Source: Bacteroidota bacterium
Lineage (GTDB): Bacteria; Bacteroidota; Ignavibacteria; T3Sed10-11
Reading direction: 5' to 3'
Length of the DNA stretch: 16,918 nucleotides
Assembly: GCA_007128495.1 (NCBI GenBank)
Contig: SKXH01000140.1
Location: 1 to 16,918 of the forward strand
Shown here: positions 7,763 to 15,267 of the stretch, in pieces
Layout: every line of letters begins with the position of its first letter
Position numbering within the stretch: the first letter of the stretch is position 1
Notes under the pieces: model-generated
Seen by the model: the letters and a program-made list of their open reading frames with translations, nothing else
Databases searched by the model: none
Told to the model about the DNA's origin: nothing
Made by a program: the position numbers and the translations under genes

Positions 7763-9331
7763 ATGAAAACCCGGTATAATTACGATGCTATTATCATCGG
7801 CAGCGGCCATAACGGTCTGATAACCGCCGCATATCTTACCAGGTGGGGATTCAAAACAATTGTCTTTGAACGTCGTGATACAATTGGCGGAGCGGTTTGC
7901 ACCGAAGAAATGTTCGGCGGATTTAAATTAGACGTAGGTGGATCGGCACATTTTATGATACACCACACTCCCATCGTTCAGGAGCTCGAACTCTACCGCT
8001 ATGGTCTCGAGTATATTCCGATGGAGCCGTTCATGTCGGCACCCTTTCCCGACGGCACGGTCATTAAATTCCACCGCGATCTCGATGCAACGTGCGAAAG
8101 CATTGCAAGGGTATCGGCGCGGGATGCAGATGCATACCGGAAATTTATTCAAGAATGGCAGCCGCTGAATAAATCCGTATTTGAAAGCTTTTTAAAACCG
8201 CCCACCGGACTGAACATCGGAAAAACTTTTATCCTCAGCCAGCTCCGAAAATCGTCACAAAAACGAAACGAACTTTTGCAAAACATTATGAAAAGTTACG
8301 GTCGGCTTATCGATGAGACATTCGAGAGCGAATACGTAAAAGCCGCACTCGCCTGGTGGGGTGCACAGAGCGGTCCGCCGCCGACCGACACCGCATCCGC
8401 TGAATTCATTGGCTGGCATTCAATGATCCACTTGAAGGGAGCAGCACGACCGCGCGGCGGGTCGGGAATGCTGACGCAGGCACTGAGAAAGTTTATTGAA
8501 GCACACGGTGGTGAAGTCAAACCCCGTGCGGCAATAAAACGTATTGAAATCGCCGACGGGAAAGTCCGCGGTGTGGAACTCGATACCGGCGAAAGATATA
8601 CCGGCCGCGCTGTAATCTCAAATGCCCACGTAAAAGTGACGTTTCTACAGCTTCTACGCAACGAGCTTTCAGCTACCCTCCGGAGCCGCATAGAAAAAAT
8701 CCACACCGGGAACGGCTTCGGTATGGTCATACGCTGTGCGATGAATAACCTTCCGAAATACACCGTGAACAATTCAGGGGACGAAATTTTACACGGCCTG
8801 CAGTTACTCTCACCGTCCGTCCAATACCTCACCGACTCATATGCAGACTATTTAAAAGGACTACCATCCGAACATCCGGCAGCAATTGGTATGACGTTCA
8901 GCGCAATAGATTCCACGCTCGCGCCGGCCGGGAAGCATGTTCTCTTCGTCTGGGGACAATATTATCCCTACAAACTCAGAAACGGATTAACCTGGGAGTC
9001 GATTCGTCAAAAAGAAGCGGAAAAACTTCTGGGAGTGGTCGATAGATTCGCACCCGGTACAAGCGATCAATTAATCGATTGGTACATTCAGTCACCTTTA
9101 GATATCGAAGAGAAACACGCTATGCCGAATGCAAATGTGATGCACGTGGAAATGACACTCGATCAAATGTTCATGTTCAGACCGCTGCCTGAGTTATCTT
9201 CATACTTAACTCCATTCAAGGGTTTATTTCTCTCAAGCGCGGGTATGCATCCCGGAGGCGGTATATTTGGAGCCGCAGGATATAATTGCAGTCATGTTGT
9301 TCGGCGATACTTACGTAAACGATTTTTTTAA
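7763..9331 (+). CDS. FAD-dependent oxidoreductase of the CrtI/CrtO/PYROXD2 family
   Basis: This encodes 522 aa, the usual length for the family. The N-terminus carries the dinucleotide-binding fold: GSGHNG at 13-18, ending in the acidic E36 that would contact the ribose, then RRDTIGGA (37-44). The C-terminus carries the second flavin motif, AGMHPGGGIFGA (493-504). The stretch before it (MTLDQMFMFRPLPE) closely resembles the same region of cyanobacterial CrtO-type beta-carotene ketolases as I remember it. Family members desaturate, isomerise or ketolate carotenoids, or are PYROXD2-like proteins of unclear substrate. No phytoene synthase or other carotenoid gene is in view, so the substrate stays open and I assign no symbol. 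The start MKTRYNYD is supported by the glycine motif lying 12 residues in; no clear ribosome binding site precedes it. Confidence 0.85.
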   Translation: MKTRYNYDAIIIGSGHNGLITAAYLTRWGFKTIVFERRDTIGGAVCTEEMFGGFKLDVGGSAHFMIHHTPIVQELELYRYGLEYIPMEPFMSAPFPDGTVIKFHRDLDATCESIARVSARDADAYRKFIQEWQPLNKSVFESFLKPPTGLNIGKTFILSQLRKSSQKRNELLQNIMKSYGRLIDETFESEYVKAALAWWGAQSGPPPTDTASAEFIGWHSMIHLKGAARPRGGSGMLTQALRKFIEAHGGEVKPRAAIKRIEIADGKVRGVELDTGERYTGRAVISNAHVKVTFLQLLRNELSATLRSRIEKIHTGNGFGMVIRCAMNNLPKYTVNNSGDEILHGLQLLSPSVQYLTDSYADYLKGLPSEHPAAIGMTFSAIDSTLAPAGKHVLFVWGQYYPYKLRNGLTWESIRQKEAEKLLGVVDRFAPGTSDQLIDWYIQSPLDIEEKHAMPNANVMHVEMTLDQMFMFRPLPELSSYLTPFKGLFLSSAGMHPGGGIFGAAGYNCSHVVRRYLRKRFF

Positions 9332-9539
9332 TTGAATATCCTGCGCAACGAGTCGAACTTACCACATATATGATTCATTAATTTTGGTTCAAAGTCTTGT
9401 ATACAACCGGGAGGGATATTTTCTGCCGTTGGGAAGATGTCTACATTCGGATTTGTTTAGATACAGAGTCCACAGCGGAACGAACAATATTTTAAAGTAC
9501 CCCTGCGGACACTGCACGATGAGATTAACAAAATTGATC
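9332..9539. other. Spacer between convergent genes
   Basis: This 208-bp gap separates the stop codons of the oxidoreductase (plus) and YceI (minus) genes. I see no strong hairpin with a T-run on either strand and no RNA gene. A plus-strand frame runs open from 9384 across it into the antisense of YceI but has no recognisable domain. Confidence 0.4.
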
Positions 9540-10127
9540 TCAAGATTCATTAATAAACTGAGCGCTGATCGATATTGTTACATCTTGACCGACCATAAAG
9601 CCTCCTGCTTCAAGTACACGGTTCCACTGCACACCGAAGTCATCCCGGTTCACGGTGGTTGTTCCCTCAAAAGCAACGCGTTGGAAACCCCGCGGATCAT
9701 CAACAATACCGAGCAATTCGGTTTTAATTTCAACTTCACGCGTAACATCTCGGATGGTTAAATCGCCTATCACACGATATGTATCTTCACCGGTTTTTTG
9801 AAATTCCCGGGATATAAACTTTATTTCCGGATGGTTTTCCGCATTAAAGAAGTCATCCGATCTTAAGTGATCGTCACGGTCTTCATTCTGAGTATTAATG
9901 CTTGCTGCGTTTACCGTCACTTCAATTTCACTACCAGAAAAATCGTCGTTGTGTTGAACGAGCACGGCATCAAAATCGCCGTACGAGCCCCGTACATTGG
10001 AAAGCATCATGTATCGGACTGAAAAATCGAGATTACTGTGAGTCTGATCAATCTGCCATGTTGTTTGCGCATTTGAGTGAAGAACAAATGCAATGAGCAG
10101 GATAAAAACGCTCATAAATCGTTTCAT
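9540..10127 (-). CDS. YceI-family periplasmic lipid-binding protein
   Basis: This encodes 195 aa with a signal peptide (1-20, cleavage after SNA). The mature part starts TTWQIDQTHSNLDFSVRY, the classic first strand of the YceI lipocalin-like barrel. Other family landmarks follow: INTQNEDRDDHLRSDDFF (77-94), PEIKFIS (100-106), GDLTIRDVTREV (121-132) and DDFGVQWN (162-169). Family members bind polyisoprenoid or similar amphiphiles in a hydrophobic cavity in the periplasm; the ligand here is unknown. The start is fixed by a near-perfect Shine-Dalgarno sequence, AAGGAGG, 7 nt before the ATG (read on the minus strand). It lies 82 nt downstream of the MarR gene on the same strand, a pairing common in this group, so it is probably controlled by that regulator. 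Confidence 0.95.
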   Translation of the reverse strand: MKRFMSVFILLIAFVLHSNAQTTWQIDQTHSNLDFSVRYMMLSNVRGSYGDFDAVLVQHNDDFSGSEIEVTVNAASINTQNEDRDDHLRSDDFFNAENHPEIKFISREFQKTGEDTYRVIGDLTIRDVTREVEIKTELLGIVDDPRGFQRVAFEGTTTVNRDDFGVQWNRVLEAGGFMVGQDVTISISAQFINES

Positions 10128-10176
10128 AGTTATTCCTCCTTTTTTGTGTTGTCGGATTATATAGTTAGAATTTGAT

Positions 10177-10187
10177 TATTTTAAACT
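10177..10187 (-). promoter_or_regulatory. Candidate MarR operator copy upstream of yceI
   Basis: The 11-mer AGTTTAAAATA, read on the minus strand here, recurs on the plus strand at 10679-10689 immediately upstream of the marR start. Both lie in the two upstream regions of this gene pair, as expected for an operator of the linked regulator, but the DNA is AT-rich and chance is possible. Confidence 0.3.
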
Positions 10188-10209
10188 TGAATATTTATAA
10201 CAATAATAT

Positions 10210-10668
10210 TTACCTTAAAGGTTCCAAGTTCTTACCGAGTTTTTTCAGCAATCGGCTGACCTCTTCCTGCTCCTCGGCTGTCAGAACGGAGGTTAACTCC
10301 GCTATATACTCCGCATGTTCAACGAAAATTTTCTTGAACAATCTCCTCCCTTTTTCGGTTAACCGAACGAGTATTTTCCGCCGGTCTGCTGTATCCCGTA
10401 TCCGCTCAACCAAACCCTCCCGTTCCAGATTATCAATTACAACGGTCATATTACCACCGCTCACGAGCATTTTCTTGCAGAGCTGCCCGATGGTCATCGA
10501 ACCGAGGTGACCGAGGCATTCGAGCGCTCCGAATTGCGGTGTCGTCAGGCCGAACGTGTTAATGTTACGGTCGGCAAGGGCATTCATCGTATGAAATGCA
10601 CGGGCAAGTTTCACCCACATACCCAGCGCACGGTCGATCTTTTTGCCGTATTGTTTCGTAGTTTTCAT
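10210..10668 (-). CDS. MarR-family transcriptional regulator
   Basis: This encodes 152 aa from the chosen ATG at 10668 (MKTTKQYGKK). The frame extends 23 codons further upstream, but that stretch is hydrophobic, AT-rich and overlaps the likely promoter, so it is left out. The winged helix is clear: LTTPQFGALECL (41-52), MTIGQLCKKMLVSGGNMTVVIDNLEREGLVER (58-89), and the wing with the conserved DRR (95-97) followed by VRLTEKGR (101-108). Helices at both ends form the dimer interface. Two cysteines (51 and 64) are present, but not at the classic N-terminal OhrR position, so redox sensing is only a possibility. MarR proteins repress nearby genes and release DNA on ligand binding; YceI just downstream is the natural target. 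Confidence 0.92.
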   Translation of the reverse strand: MKTTKQYGKKIDRALGMWVKLARAFHTMNALADRNINTFGLTTPQFGALECLGHLGSMTIGQLCKKMLVSGGNMTVVIDNLEREGLVERIRDTADRRKILVRLTEKGRRLFKKIFVEHAEYIAELTSVLTAEEQEEVSRLLKKLGKNLEPLR

Positions 10669-10678
10669 ATCTATTTCG

Positions 10679-10689
10679 AGTTTAAAATA
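10679..10689 (+). promoter_or_regulatory. Candidate MarR operator copy upstream of marR
   Basis: The same 11-mer AGTTTAAAATA lies between the predicted transcription start and the ATG of marR, within an imperfect dyad AGTT-N11-AACT (10679-10697). That placement would suit autorepression. Confidence 0.3.
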
Positions 10690-10697
10690 TATTAACT

Positions 10698-10728
10698 TAA
10701 ATATAATTATTATTGTTGATAAATACAA
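10698..10728 (-). promoter_or_regulatory. Candidate Bacteroidota-type promoter for marR-yceI
   Basis: Reading the minus strand, TTG (10728-10726) is followed after 20 nt by TATATTTA (10705-10698). This matches the Bacteroidota form TTG-N19-21-TAnnTTTG except for the last base. The predicted start would be about 10692, some 25 nt before the chosen MarR ATG, which also argues against the longer MarR start. Confidence 0.4.
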
Positions 10729-10757
10729 TACAGACACTGGATAACTATATATGGAAT

Positions 10758-10794
10758 TTGACAGTTAATCCCAGGCGCCAATTAAACGTTTAAT
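10758..10794 (+). promoter_or_regulatory. Perfect 14-bp palindrome downstream of a TTGACA box
   Basis: ATTAAACGTTTAAT at 10781-10794 equals its own reverse complement. It starts 17 nt after a consensus TTGACA (10758-10763), so it occupies the position of a -10 box; as a -10 hexamer it is poor. The arrangement looks like an operator over a promoter, in the divergent region between marR and the OmpA-like gene. The binding protein is unknown. Confidence 0.35.
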
Positions 10795-10862
10795 AGTCAC
10801 ATAGTATTATAGACAGCAATATATTGAATCCAAAATTTTTCTTTTTTAAACCAGTTTTCCTA

Positions 10863-10890
10863 TTGACATAATAGAAAAATATCATAATAT
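10863..10890 (+). promoter_or_regulatory. Candidate promoter for the OmpA-gene leader RNA
   Basis: TTGACA (10863-10868), a 16-nt spacer and TAATAT (10885-10890) form a near-consensus sigma70-type promoter, predicted to start near 10897. It faces the OmpA-domain lipoprotein gene 240 nt downstream. The form is not typical of Bacteroidota housekeeping promoters, which lowers confidence. Confidence 0.4.
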
Positions 10891-10896
10891 TCGCTT

Positions 10897-11107
10897 ATCC
10901 ATGAAAGAGCATGTTTCACCAATTACAGAATTTAAGATTTTTGTTATAATTAATTATAAATCACATAAATAGCAAATTTTCTATATCAGATTAATGGTAT
11001 GTCAATATTACATATGGGGGCATGCCACCGTTTCAATAGAGTGTGCTATTCCACGAAAATTCCACCCGGATAGTGTATGTTTTATTCTCCACTATCCGGG
11101 TTTTTTT
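10897..11107 (+). ncRNA. Candidate structured leader RNA or small RNA ending in an intrinsic terminator
   Basis: No open frame of note and no plus-strand gene precedes this segment, yet it ends in a textbook terminator. Inside it, TGGTATGTC (10995-11003) can pair with GGCATGCCA (11019-11027) over nine base pairs, two of them G-U, and AATAG (11035-11039) pairs with CTATT (11046-11050). G-U pairs fit an RNA on the plus strand. The segment may be an attenuated leader of the lipoprotein gene or a free small RNA. I could not match it to 4.5S, 6S, tmRNA or a known riboswitch. Confidence 0.4.
11065..11107 (+). terminator. Intrinsic terminator 30 nt upstream of the OmpA-like gene start
   Basis: A perfect 11-bp stem, CCCGGATAGTG (11065-11075) with CACTATCCGGG (11090-11100), encloses a 14-nt loop and is followed directly by seven T (11101-11107). 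The T-run exists only in the plus-strand direction. There is almost no room for another promoter between it and the SD of the next gene. Confidence 0.85.
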
Positions 11108-11136
11108 ATGTCATCATACAAACTATGGAGGTAGTT

Positions 11137-12606
11137 ATGATTTCCCTACGGTTTCAATATCTTATAACCATGCTTGCATTTCTTATTGTATACTCTGGCT
11201 GCGGGTCCGGAAAAGAGGTAACAGAAGGACCGCTTACCAGAGAACAGCAAAACATTCGTGCACAGCTATTCGAGAACATTGACGATACACTCGAACAAGC
11301 CAAAGCAATAGATGCACAACTCTACAGTCCCACAAATTTCGAAACCGGCATGCGGCATTACAATAATGCCGAACAACTATTGAGACAGGAAAGAAATATC
11401 GAAAACATTCGGACAGAATTAAACCGGGCAGAGGAGGCATTTAAAAAAGCGATGGAAACAGCAAGACTCGGAGCCGTTACTTTTTCTACGACTGTCGCAG
11501 CAAGAAATGACGCACTAAAAGCGGATGCTCCGACCTTCGGTTCAGAAAATTGGAATAAAGCGGAAGCAACGTTTCGAACCGCAGCCGAAGCACTTGAAGC
11601 AGGGAATGTCAACCGTGCACGACAGGAAGCACAAACAGCCGAAAACCAATACCGCGCTGTTGAGCTTGAATCAATAAAAGCAAACCATTTGAACACAGCC
11701 CGAGAATTATTGCAACAAGCAGATGCACAACGAGCGGATAGAAACGTTCCGCGAAGACTTGAAAAAGCACGATCTCTCGTACAACAAGCTGAAACACTAT
11801 TAATGCAGGACAGATATGATACTGAAGAAGCAAACCGTGTATCGCGTGAAGCAGCATATACAGCCGCACATGCACTCTACCTGAATCAAAAAATAGTACG
11901 GTTGCGAAATGAAAGAAGAGAACTTGAAGATATACTACTTGAAGCAGAAGAACCTGTGGAAAAAATTGCTGAAGCTGCAAATCTGGACGTACGATTCGAT
12001 GAGGGATTTGATGGACCGGTGCAGGAAATTATTACAAAAATAAAAGAATACGAAGATCGTGAACAAACGTACGTCGAAAGGATACGAGAGCAGGAAAACG
12101 AACTCGCTCTCTTGCGACGACAGGTAGACGAGAAAGGCGATCTTGCAGAGCTGCTTGAAACGCAACGAATGAGAGACGAAGCAATTAATAAAGTGATCAA
12201 TCTCATTAATCCCGATGAAGGAAATGTATTGTTAGACGGCAATAATATTCTCATTCGTTTATACGGATTGTCGTTTTCGGTAGGTCGATCGGTTATTGAG
12301 CCGCAGTATTTTGCGCTGTTGACAAGAGTTCAGGATGCAATTAAACAATTCCCCAACGGCAAAGTTATAATTGAAGGACACACTGATTCCCGCGGCAGCC
12401 TTGAATTAAATCAACGTCTTTCCGACGAGCGTGCTGAATCAGTCGCAGAATATATTCGGGCAAATATTGGTATTCCTCTTGACATAACTTCCATCGGCTA
12501 TGGTCCCAACAGACCGGTTGCAAGTAATGAAACCGAAGAAGGACGTTCAATGAATCGCCGTATTGACGTTGTCATTACCCCTGATTGGGTAATTACAAGC
12601 AGATAA
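11137..12606 (+). CDS. OmpA-domain outer-membrane lipoprotein with long helical region
   Basis: This encodes 489 aa. The ATG at 11137 is chosen because GGAGG lies 5 nt before it and because it gives a normal lipoprotein signal ending LIVYSG-C22; a longer frame from 11077 would start inside the terminator. The Tyr at -3 of the lipobox is unusual. Residues ~35-350 are Ala/Glu/Arg-rich helices, with a DUF4398-like stretch (~125-175) and a coiled coil (~255-350). Residues ~370-489 are an OmpA-like peptidoglycan-binding domain: GHTDSRG (414-420, Asp417), NQRLSDERAESV (425-436) and NRRID (473-477), the Asp and Arg that hold meso-diaminopimelate. It probably tethers the outer membrane to the cell wall, or spans the periplasm as part of an envelope machine. 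Confidence 0.92.
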   Translation: MISLRFQYLITMLAFLIVYSGCGSGKEVTEGPLTREQQNIRAQLFENIDDTLEQAKAIDAQLYSPTNFETGMRHYNNAEQLLRQERNIENIRTELNRAEEAFKKAMETARLGAVTFSTTVAARNDALKADAPTFGSENWNKAEATFRTAAEALEAGNVNRARQEAQTAENQYRAVELESIKANHLNTARELLQQADAQRADRNVPRRLEKARSLVQQAETLLMQDRYDTEEANRVSREAAYTAAHALYLNQKIVRLRNERRELEDILLEAEEPVEKIAEAANLDVRFDEGFDGPVQEIITKIKEYEDREQTYVERIREQENELALLRRQVDEKGDLAELLETQRMRDEAINKVINLINPDEGNVLLDGNNILIRLYGLSFSVGRSVIEPQYFALLTRVQDAIKQFPNGKVIIEGHTDSRGSLELNQRLSDERAESVAEYIRANIGIPLDITSIGYGPNRPVASNETEEGRSMNRRIDVVITPDWVITSR

Positions 12607-12630
12607 TCCCGACCCAAGAGATACATCGAC

Positions 12631-12666
12631 ACGGATGACGCTTAGTCTATTCTAAGTGTCATCCGT
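12631..12666. terminator. Hairpin between convergent OmpA-like and permease genes
   Basis: A 15-bp stem with one mismatch (a G-U pair in RNA) joins 12631-12645 to 12652-12666 around a 6-nt loop. It lies 24 nt after the lipoprotein stop and 24 nt from the permease stop. The T-run after it is weak on both strands, so it may act as a transcript 3' stabiliser as much as a terminator. Confidence 0.6.
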
Positions 12667-12690
12667 TGGATGTTTCTCCGATATCTTCCA

Positions 12691-13917
12691 TCATTCTTGT
12701 CTTACCGCCTCAGCCGGGACAAGCTTAACAGCTTTTACCGCCGGATATAATGCCGCCAGGATCGCAAACATAACCACGAGCATTGCAACTTTAAAATAAA
12801 ACATGATTTCTAAATCGGGATACACAACCGGTGAAAATCCGAACTCCCGGAGATTCTCGCCCCCTACAGCCGATAGATCTATGCCGATTGAGTTTAGATA
12901 CCTGACCAATCCGAATGATATAACTAATCCGACTATACCTCCAGTCAAGGATAACATAACCGTCTCTAAAATCACCATACCGAACACGTTTGCTTTTTTC
13001 ATACCGACTGCCATAAGCATCCCGAGTTCTCTGGTTCTCTCCAGAACAGACATAAGGATCGTATTTAATAGTCCGAATCCGACTGCGAAAAGGAATATTG
13101 TGATCATCCATAAAAGACTTTGTTCTGTCAGTCTGAGTTGGAGGGCAAGTTCCGGTGCAATGTTCTCCCAGTTTCTGACAGTCAAACCGGGATAGGCATG
13201 TTTCAATTCCTCTGTTATGGCCAAATAAGTATCATATTCATGGAGTAGTACTGCAATTTCTGTCACGGCATCTGCATCCCCGATCAGCTCGTTTATTTCC
13301 TGTGTCTGAACAAATATCATTCGTTCTTCATAAACAGTTGATGAGGAGATGAAAATACCTTCTATGCGGAACGATGCACTGATCATTTCTCCTTCGACAT
13401 CCTGAAAGGTTAATACAATACGTGAACCTGTATCGGCACGTAATTTATCTGCTAATGCCTCACCGATAACAACAGACGGCAGTCTTCCCGTATCGGTAAA
13501 GAACGTACCCCTCTCAATTTGTTCATGTGAACCTGTGGTTTTCATTTCCCATTCACGATTGATACCGTTGATTTTTACACCGGCTGATAAATGAGGGGAT
13601 GCTACCATACCGTCGAGTACCGTTCGACCTGCTGCTGCCTTCACAGCCGGATGCCCCTGTAATTCCTGTACAATAGCAAAACCATTCTCAATGCGATGAC
13701 GGGCTTCACCCTCGGCAATAAATTCAGGGTCGTGAAGCTGGATGTGGGAAATCCTTCGTTCGATGGTATCCTCAAATGCCTGATTCATCCATCCGACCGA
13801 TGCCGCTGAAATAAAGTTGCCGGCTACCAACCCGACGGTAATTGCACCAATGATGAGCGAACTCCGCGCCGGATTTCTCCAGATGTTTCGCCATGCTATT
13901 TTGATGAGTATACTCAA
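12691..13917 (-). CDS. ABC transporter permease, FtsX/LolC-E (MacB-like) family
   Basis: This encodes 408 aa with the layout of lipoprotein-release and MacB-type permeases. There is a short cytoplasmic start, IAWRNIWRNPARSS (7-20), transmembrane helix 1 (about 21-44), a ~220-residue periplasmic domain (45-265), then three helices (about 267-291, 311-338 and 371-392). After helix 2 comes the coupling-helix motif ERTRELGMLMAVGMKK (293-308), which contacts the ATPase in this family, and the end VPAEAVRQE is typical of the group. These proteins move lipoproteins, peptides or lipids from the inner membrane by mechanotransmission. Its partner is the permease 123 nt upstream on the same strand, giving a LolC/LolE-like heterodimer. 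No ATPase gene lies next to either. Confidence 0.9.
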   Translation of the reverse strand: MSILIKIAWRNIWRNPARSSLIIGAITVGLVAGNFISAASVGWMNQAFEDTIERRISHIQLHDPEFIAEGEARHRIENGFAIVQELQGHPAVKAAAGRTVLDGMVASPHLSAGVKINGINREWEMKTTGSHEQIERGTFFTDTGRLPSVVIGEALADKLRADTGSRIVLTFQDVEGEMISASFRIEGIFISSSTVYEERMIFVQTQEINELIGDADAVTEIAVLLHEYDTYLAITEELKHAYPGLTVRNWENIAPELALQLRLTEQSLLWMITIFLFAVGFGLLNTILMSVLERTRELGMLMAVGMKKANVFGMVILETVMLSLTGGIVGLVISFGLVRYLNSIGIDLSAVGGENLREFGFSPVVYPDLEIMFYFKVAMLVVMFAILAALYPAVKAVKLVPAEAVRQE

Positions 13918-13963
13918 TTTTATATTGTACTAATGTATTTGTGGATTCTTTTTACTGAAATAA

Positions 13964-14034
13964 AGTTAATAGTTAATGGTGTATCGTTTGCGCCGGTTGC
14001 TGATCTAATAACGAATAACCAATAACAATTAACT
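13964..14034. repeat. Imperfect inverted repeat between the two permease genes
   Basis: The 17-bp arm AGTTAATAGTTAATGGT (13964-13980) is matched at 15 of 17 positions by the reverse complement of 14018-14034. Inside these arms, TATCGTT and AACGAATA can extend the stem. The whole could fold into a ~71-nt hairpin. It could be an intercistronic RNA element or a dispersed palindromic (REP/MITE-like) repeat; no T-run supports a terminator. Confidence 0.55.
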
Positions 14035-14040
14035 GCTTTA

Positions 14041-15267
14041 CTAATTCCTTGCAGCTTGAATAACATTTAGTTTAAATATTTTTCTCACGGCATACATTGC
14101 AACGATCATCGTTATGATAAATATGGATATTGCCTGATAAATAAAAATATCCGGTGCGATTGAAAACGGATACAACGGCTCCAAACCGAAATTAAGCATA
14201 TAATCGGCCAGCTCTCCGGTAAATTGTATCGGATTGTGATGGAGGAAATACACAATCGGAAATCCGAGACACAATCCCAGAACAACACCAATCAAACTGA
14301 TAAACACAGTCTCGGTAAAACAGATAAATCCAAGCTGATATCGTTTCATACCGACGGAGAGTAGAATTCCGAACTCCCTCTTTCTTTCGTGTATCATGGT
14401 AAGGATGGTACCGAATATCCCGAAACCGATTACGATATAAAGAACCCACACCATTATTTTATAAAAAGCTTCTTCCATTTCAAGAAGTCCTACTATGTCC
14501 GGCATAAGTTCATCCCACGTTCTGACACGGTACCATTCGTCGTCAAGATTTTGCTGGATAGCAGCGGCGAGTTCGTGCACACGTTCGACATCCCGGATCA
14601 TAAGTATGAGATTCGTTAATCTGTTTTCTCCTGCAAAATACCACTGCGCTTCGGAAAGAGGGAGATACACCATCGTGTTGTTTTGCTCGGGGATAGTAAA
14701 CTCTATGATCCCGCCTACTTCGTATTTTCCTGCTGCGGTCATTGCCTGAAAACCCTGTCCTATCAACACAAGCGTATCGCCGACTGAAATGTTCAGCATA
14801 CTCGCCAGACCTTCTGCAACCACCGCATAATTATCATCAGGGCTAAACATGGCACCATCAACAATAAACGTGGATAATTTATTCATGCGATCTTCCCGCT
14901 CGGACAGGATACCCGTGACCATAGCCGGTTTCGTTACCATATCTTTTGCCGCCAATGAAAAGCCCCGTATCCGTGGAACGGTAAATTCAATATCATCCTG
15001 AAACGGCTCTATCGCATTTCGCACCTCTTCACCGTCCTCGAATGAATGATCCAGCGACGGTTCATCAAGGTATAGAACATCCTGGATTTGTAAATGTCCC
15101 GTATCCTGCCGGACGACTGTTTCAATCGTCCGCTCCTGAAAACCATTCACAATGGACAGCATGATGATGGCAAGAATAACAGCAAACATAACCGAGCTGA
15201 CGGTGATAAACGTTCGTCGCTTGTTGCGCCAGAGATTACGCCATGCGAGGGTGAGGAAGGTTTTCAT
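14041..15267 (-). CDS. ABC transporter permease, FtsX/LolC-E (MacB-like) family
   Basis: This encodes 408 aa, the same length and layout as the permease downstream of it, but clearly diverged. It has LAWRNLWRNKRRTF (7-20), transmembrane helix 1 (about 21-42), a periplasmic domain (43-268), helices at about 270-291, 311-340 and 373-393, a coupling segment HERKREFGILLSVGMKR (293-309) and the end VIQAARN. It is transcribed first of the pair and would form the second half of a heterodimeric inner-membrane exporter. No Shine-Dalgarno is visible before its ATG. The DNA immediately upstream contains the remains of a toxin-antitoxin module rather than an ATPase gene, so the ATP-binding subunit must be encoded elsewhere if the transporter works. 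Confidence 0.9.
   Translation of the reverse strand: MKTFLTLAWRNLWRNKRRTFITVSSVMFAVILAIIMLSIVNGFQERTIETVVRQDTGHLQIQDVLYLDEPSLDHSFEDGEEVRNAIEPFQDDIEFTVPRIRGFSLAAKDMVTKPAMVTGILSEREDRMNKLSTFIVDGAMFSPDDNYAVVAEGLASMLNISVGDTLVLIGQGFQAMTAAGKYEVGGIIEFTIPEQNNTMVYLPLSEAQWYFAGENRLTNLILMIRDVERVHELAAAIQQNLDDEWYRVRTWDELMPDIVGLLEMEEAFYKIMVWVLYIVIGFGIFGTILTMIHERKREFGILLSVGMKRYQLGFICFTETVFISLIGVVLGLCLGFPIVYFLHHNPIQFTGELADYMLNFGLEPLYPFSIAPDIFIYQAISIFIITMIVAMYAVRKIFKLNVIQAARN

Noticed and set aside
9384..9761. Plus-strand open frame of 125 codons after the oxidoreductase gene
   Set aside because: More than half lies antisense to the well-supported YceI gene, it needs a TTG start, and no domain is recognisable.
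10669..10737. Longer N-terminus for the MarR protein
   Set aside because: It would add a hydrophobic, Ile-rich segment encoded by promoter-like AT-rich DNA; the family begins near the chosen start.
10897..11107. Match of the leader to 4.5S, 6S, tmRNA or common riboswitches
   Set aside because: The GGGGGC start near 11016 briefly suggested 4.5S RNA or tmRNA, but the conserved GGAAGGAAGCAGCC-like core and other signatures are absent.
11077..11136. Longer N-terminus for the OmpA-like lipoprotein
   Set aside because: That start lies in the terminator loop; the ATG at 11137 has a proper GGAGG and gives a normal lipoprotein signal.
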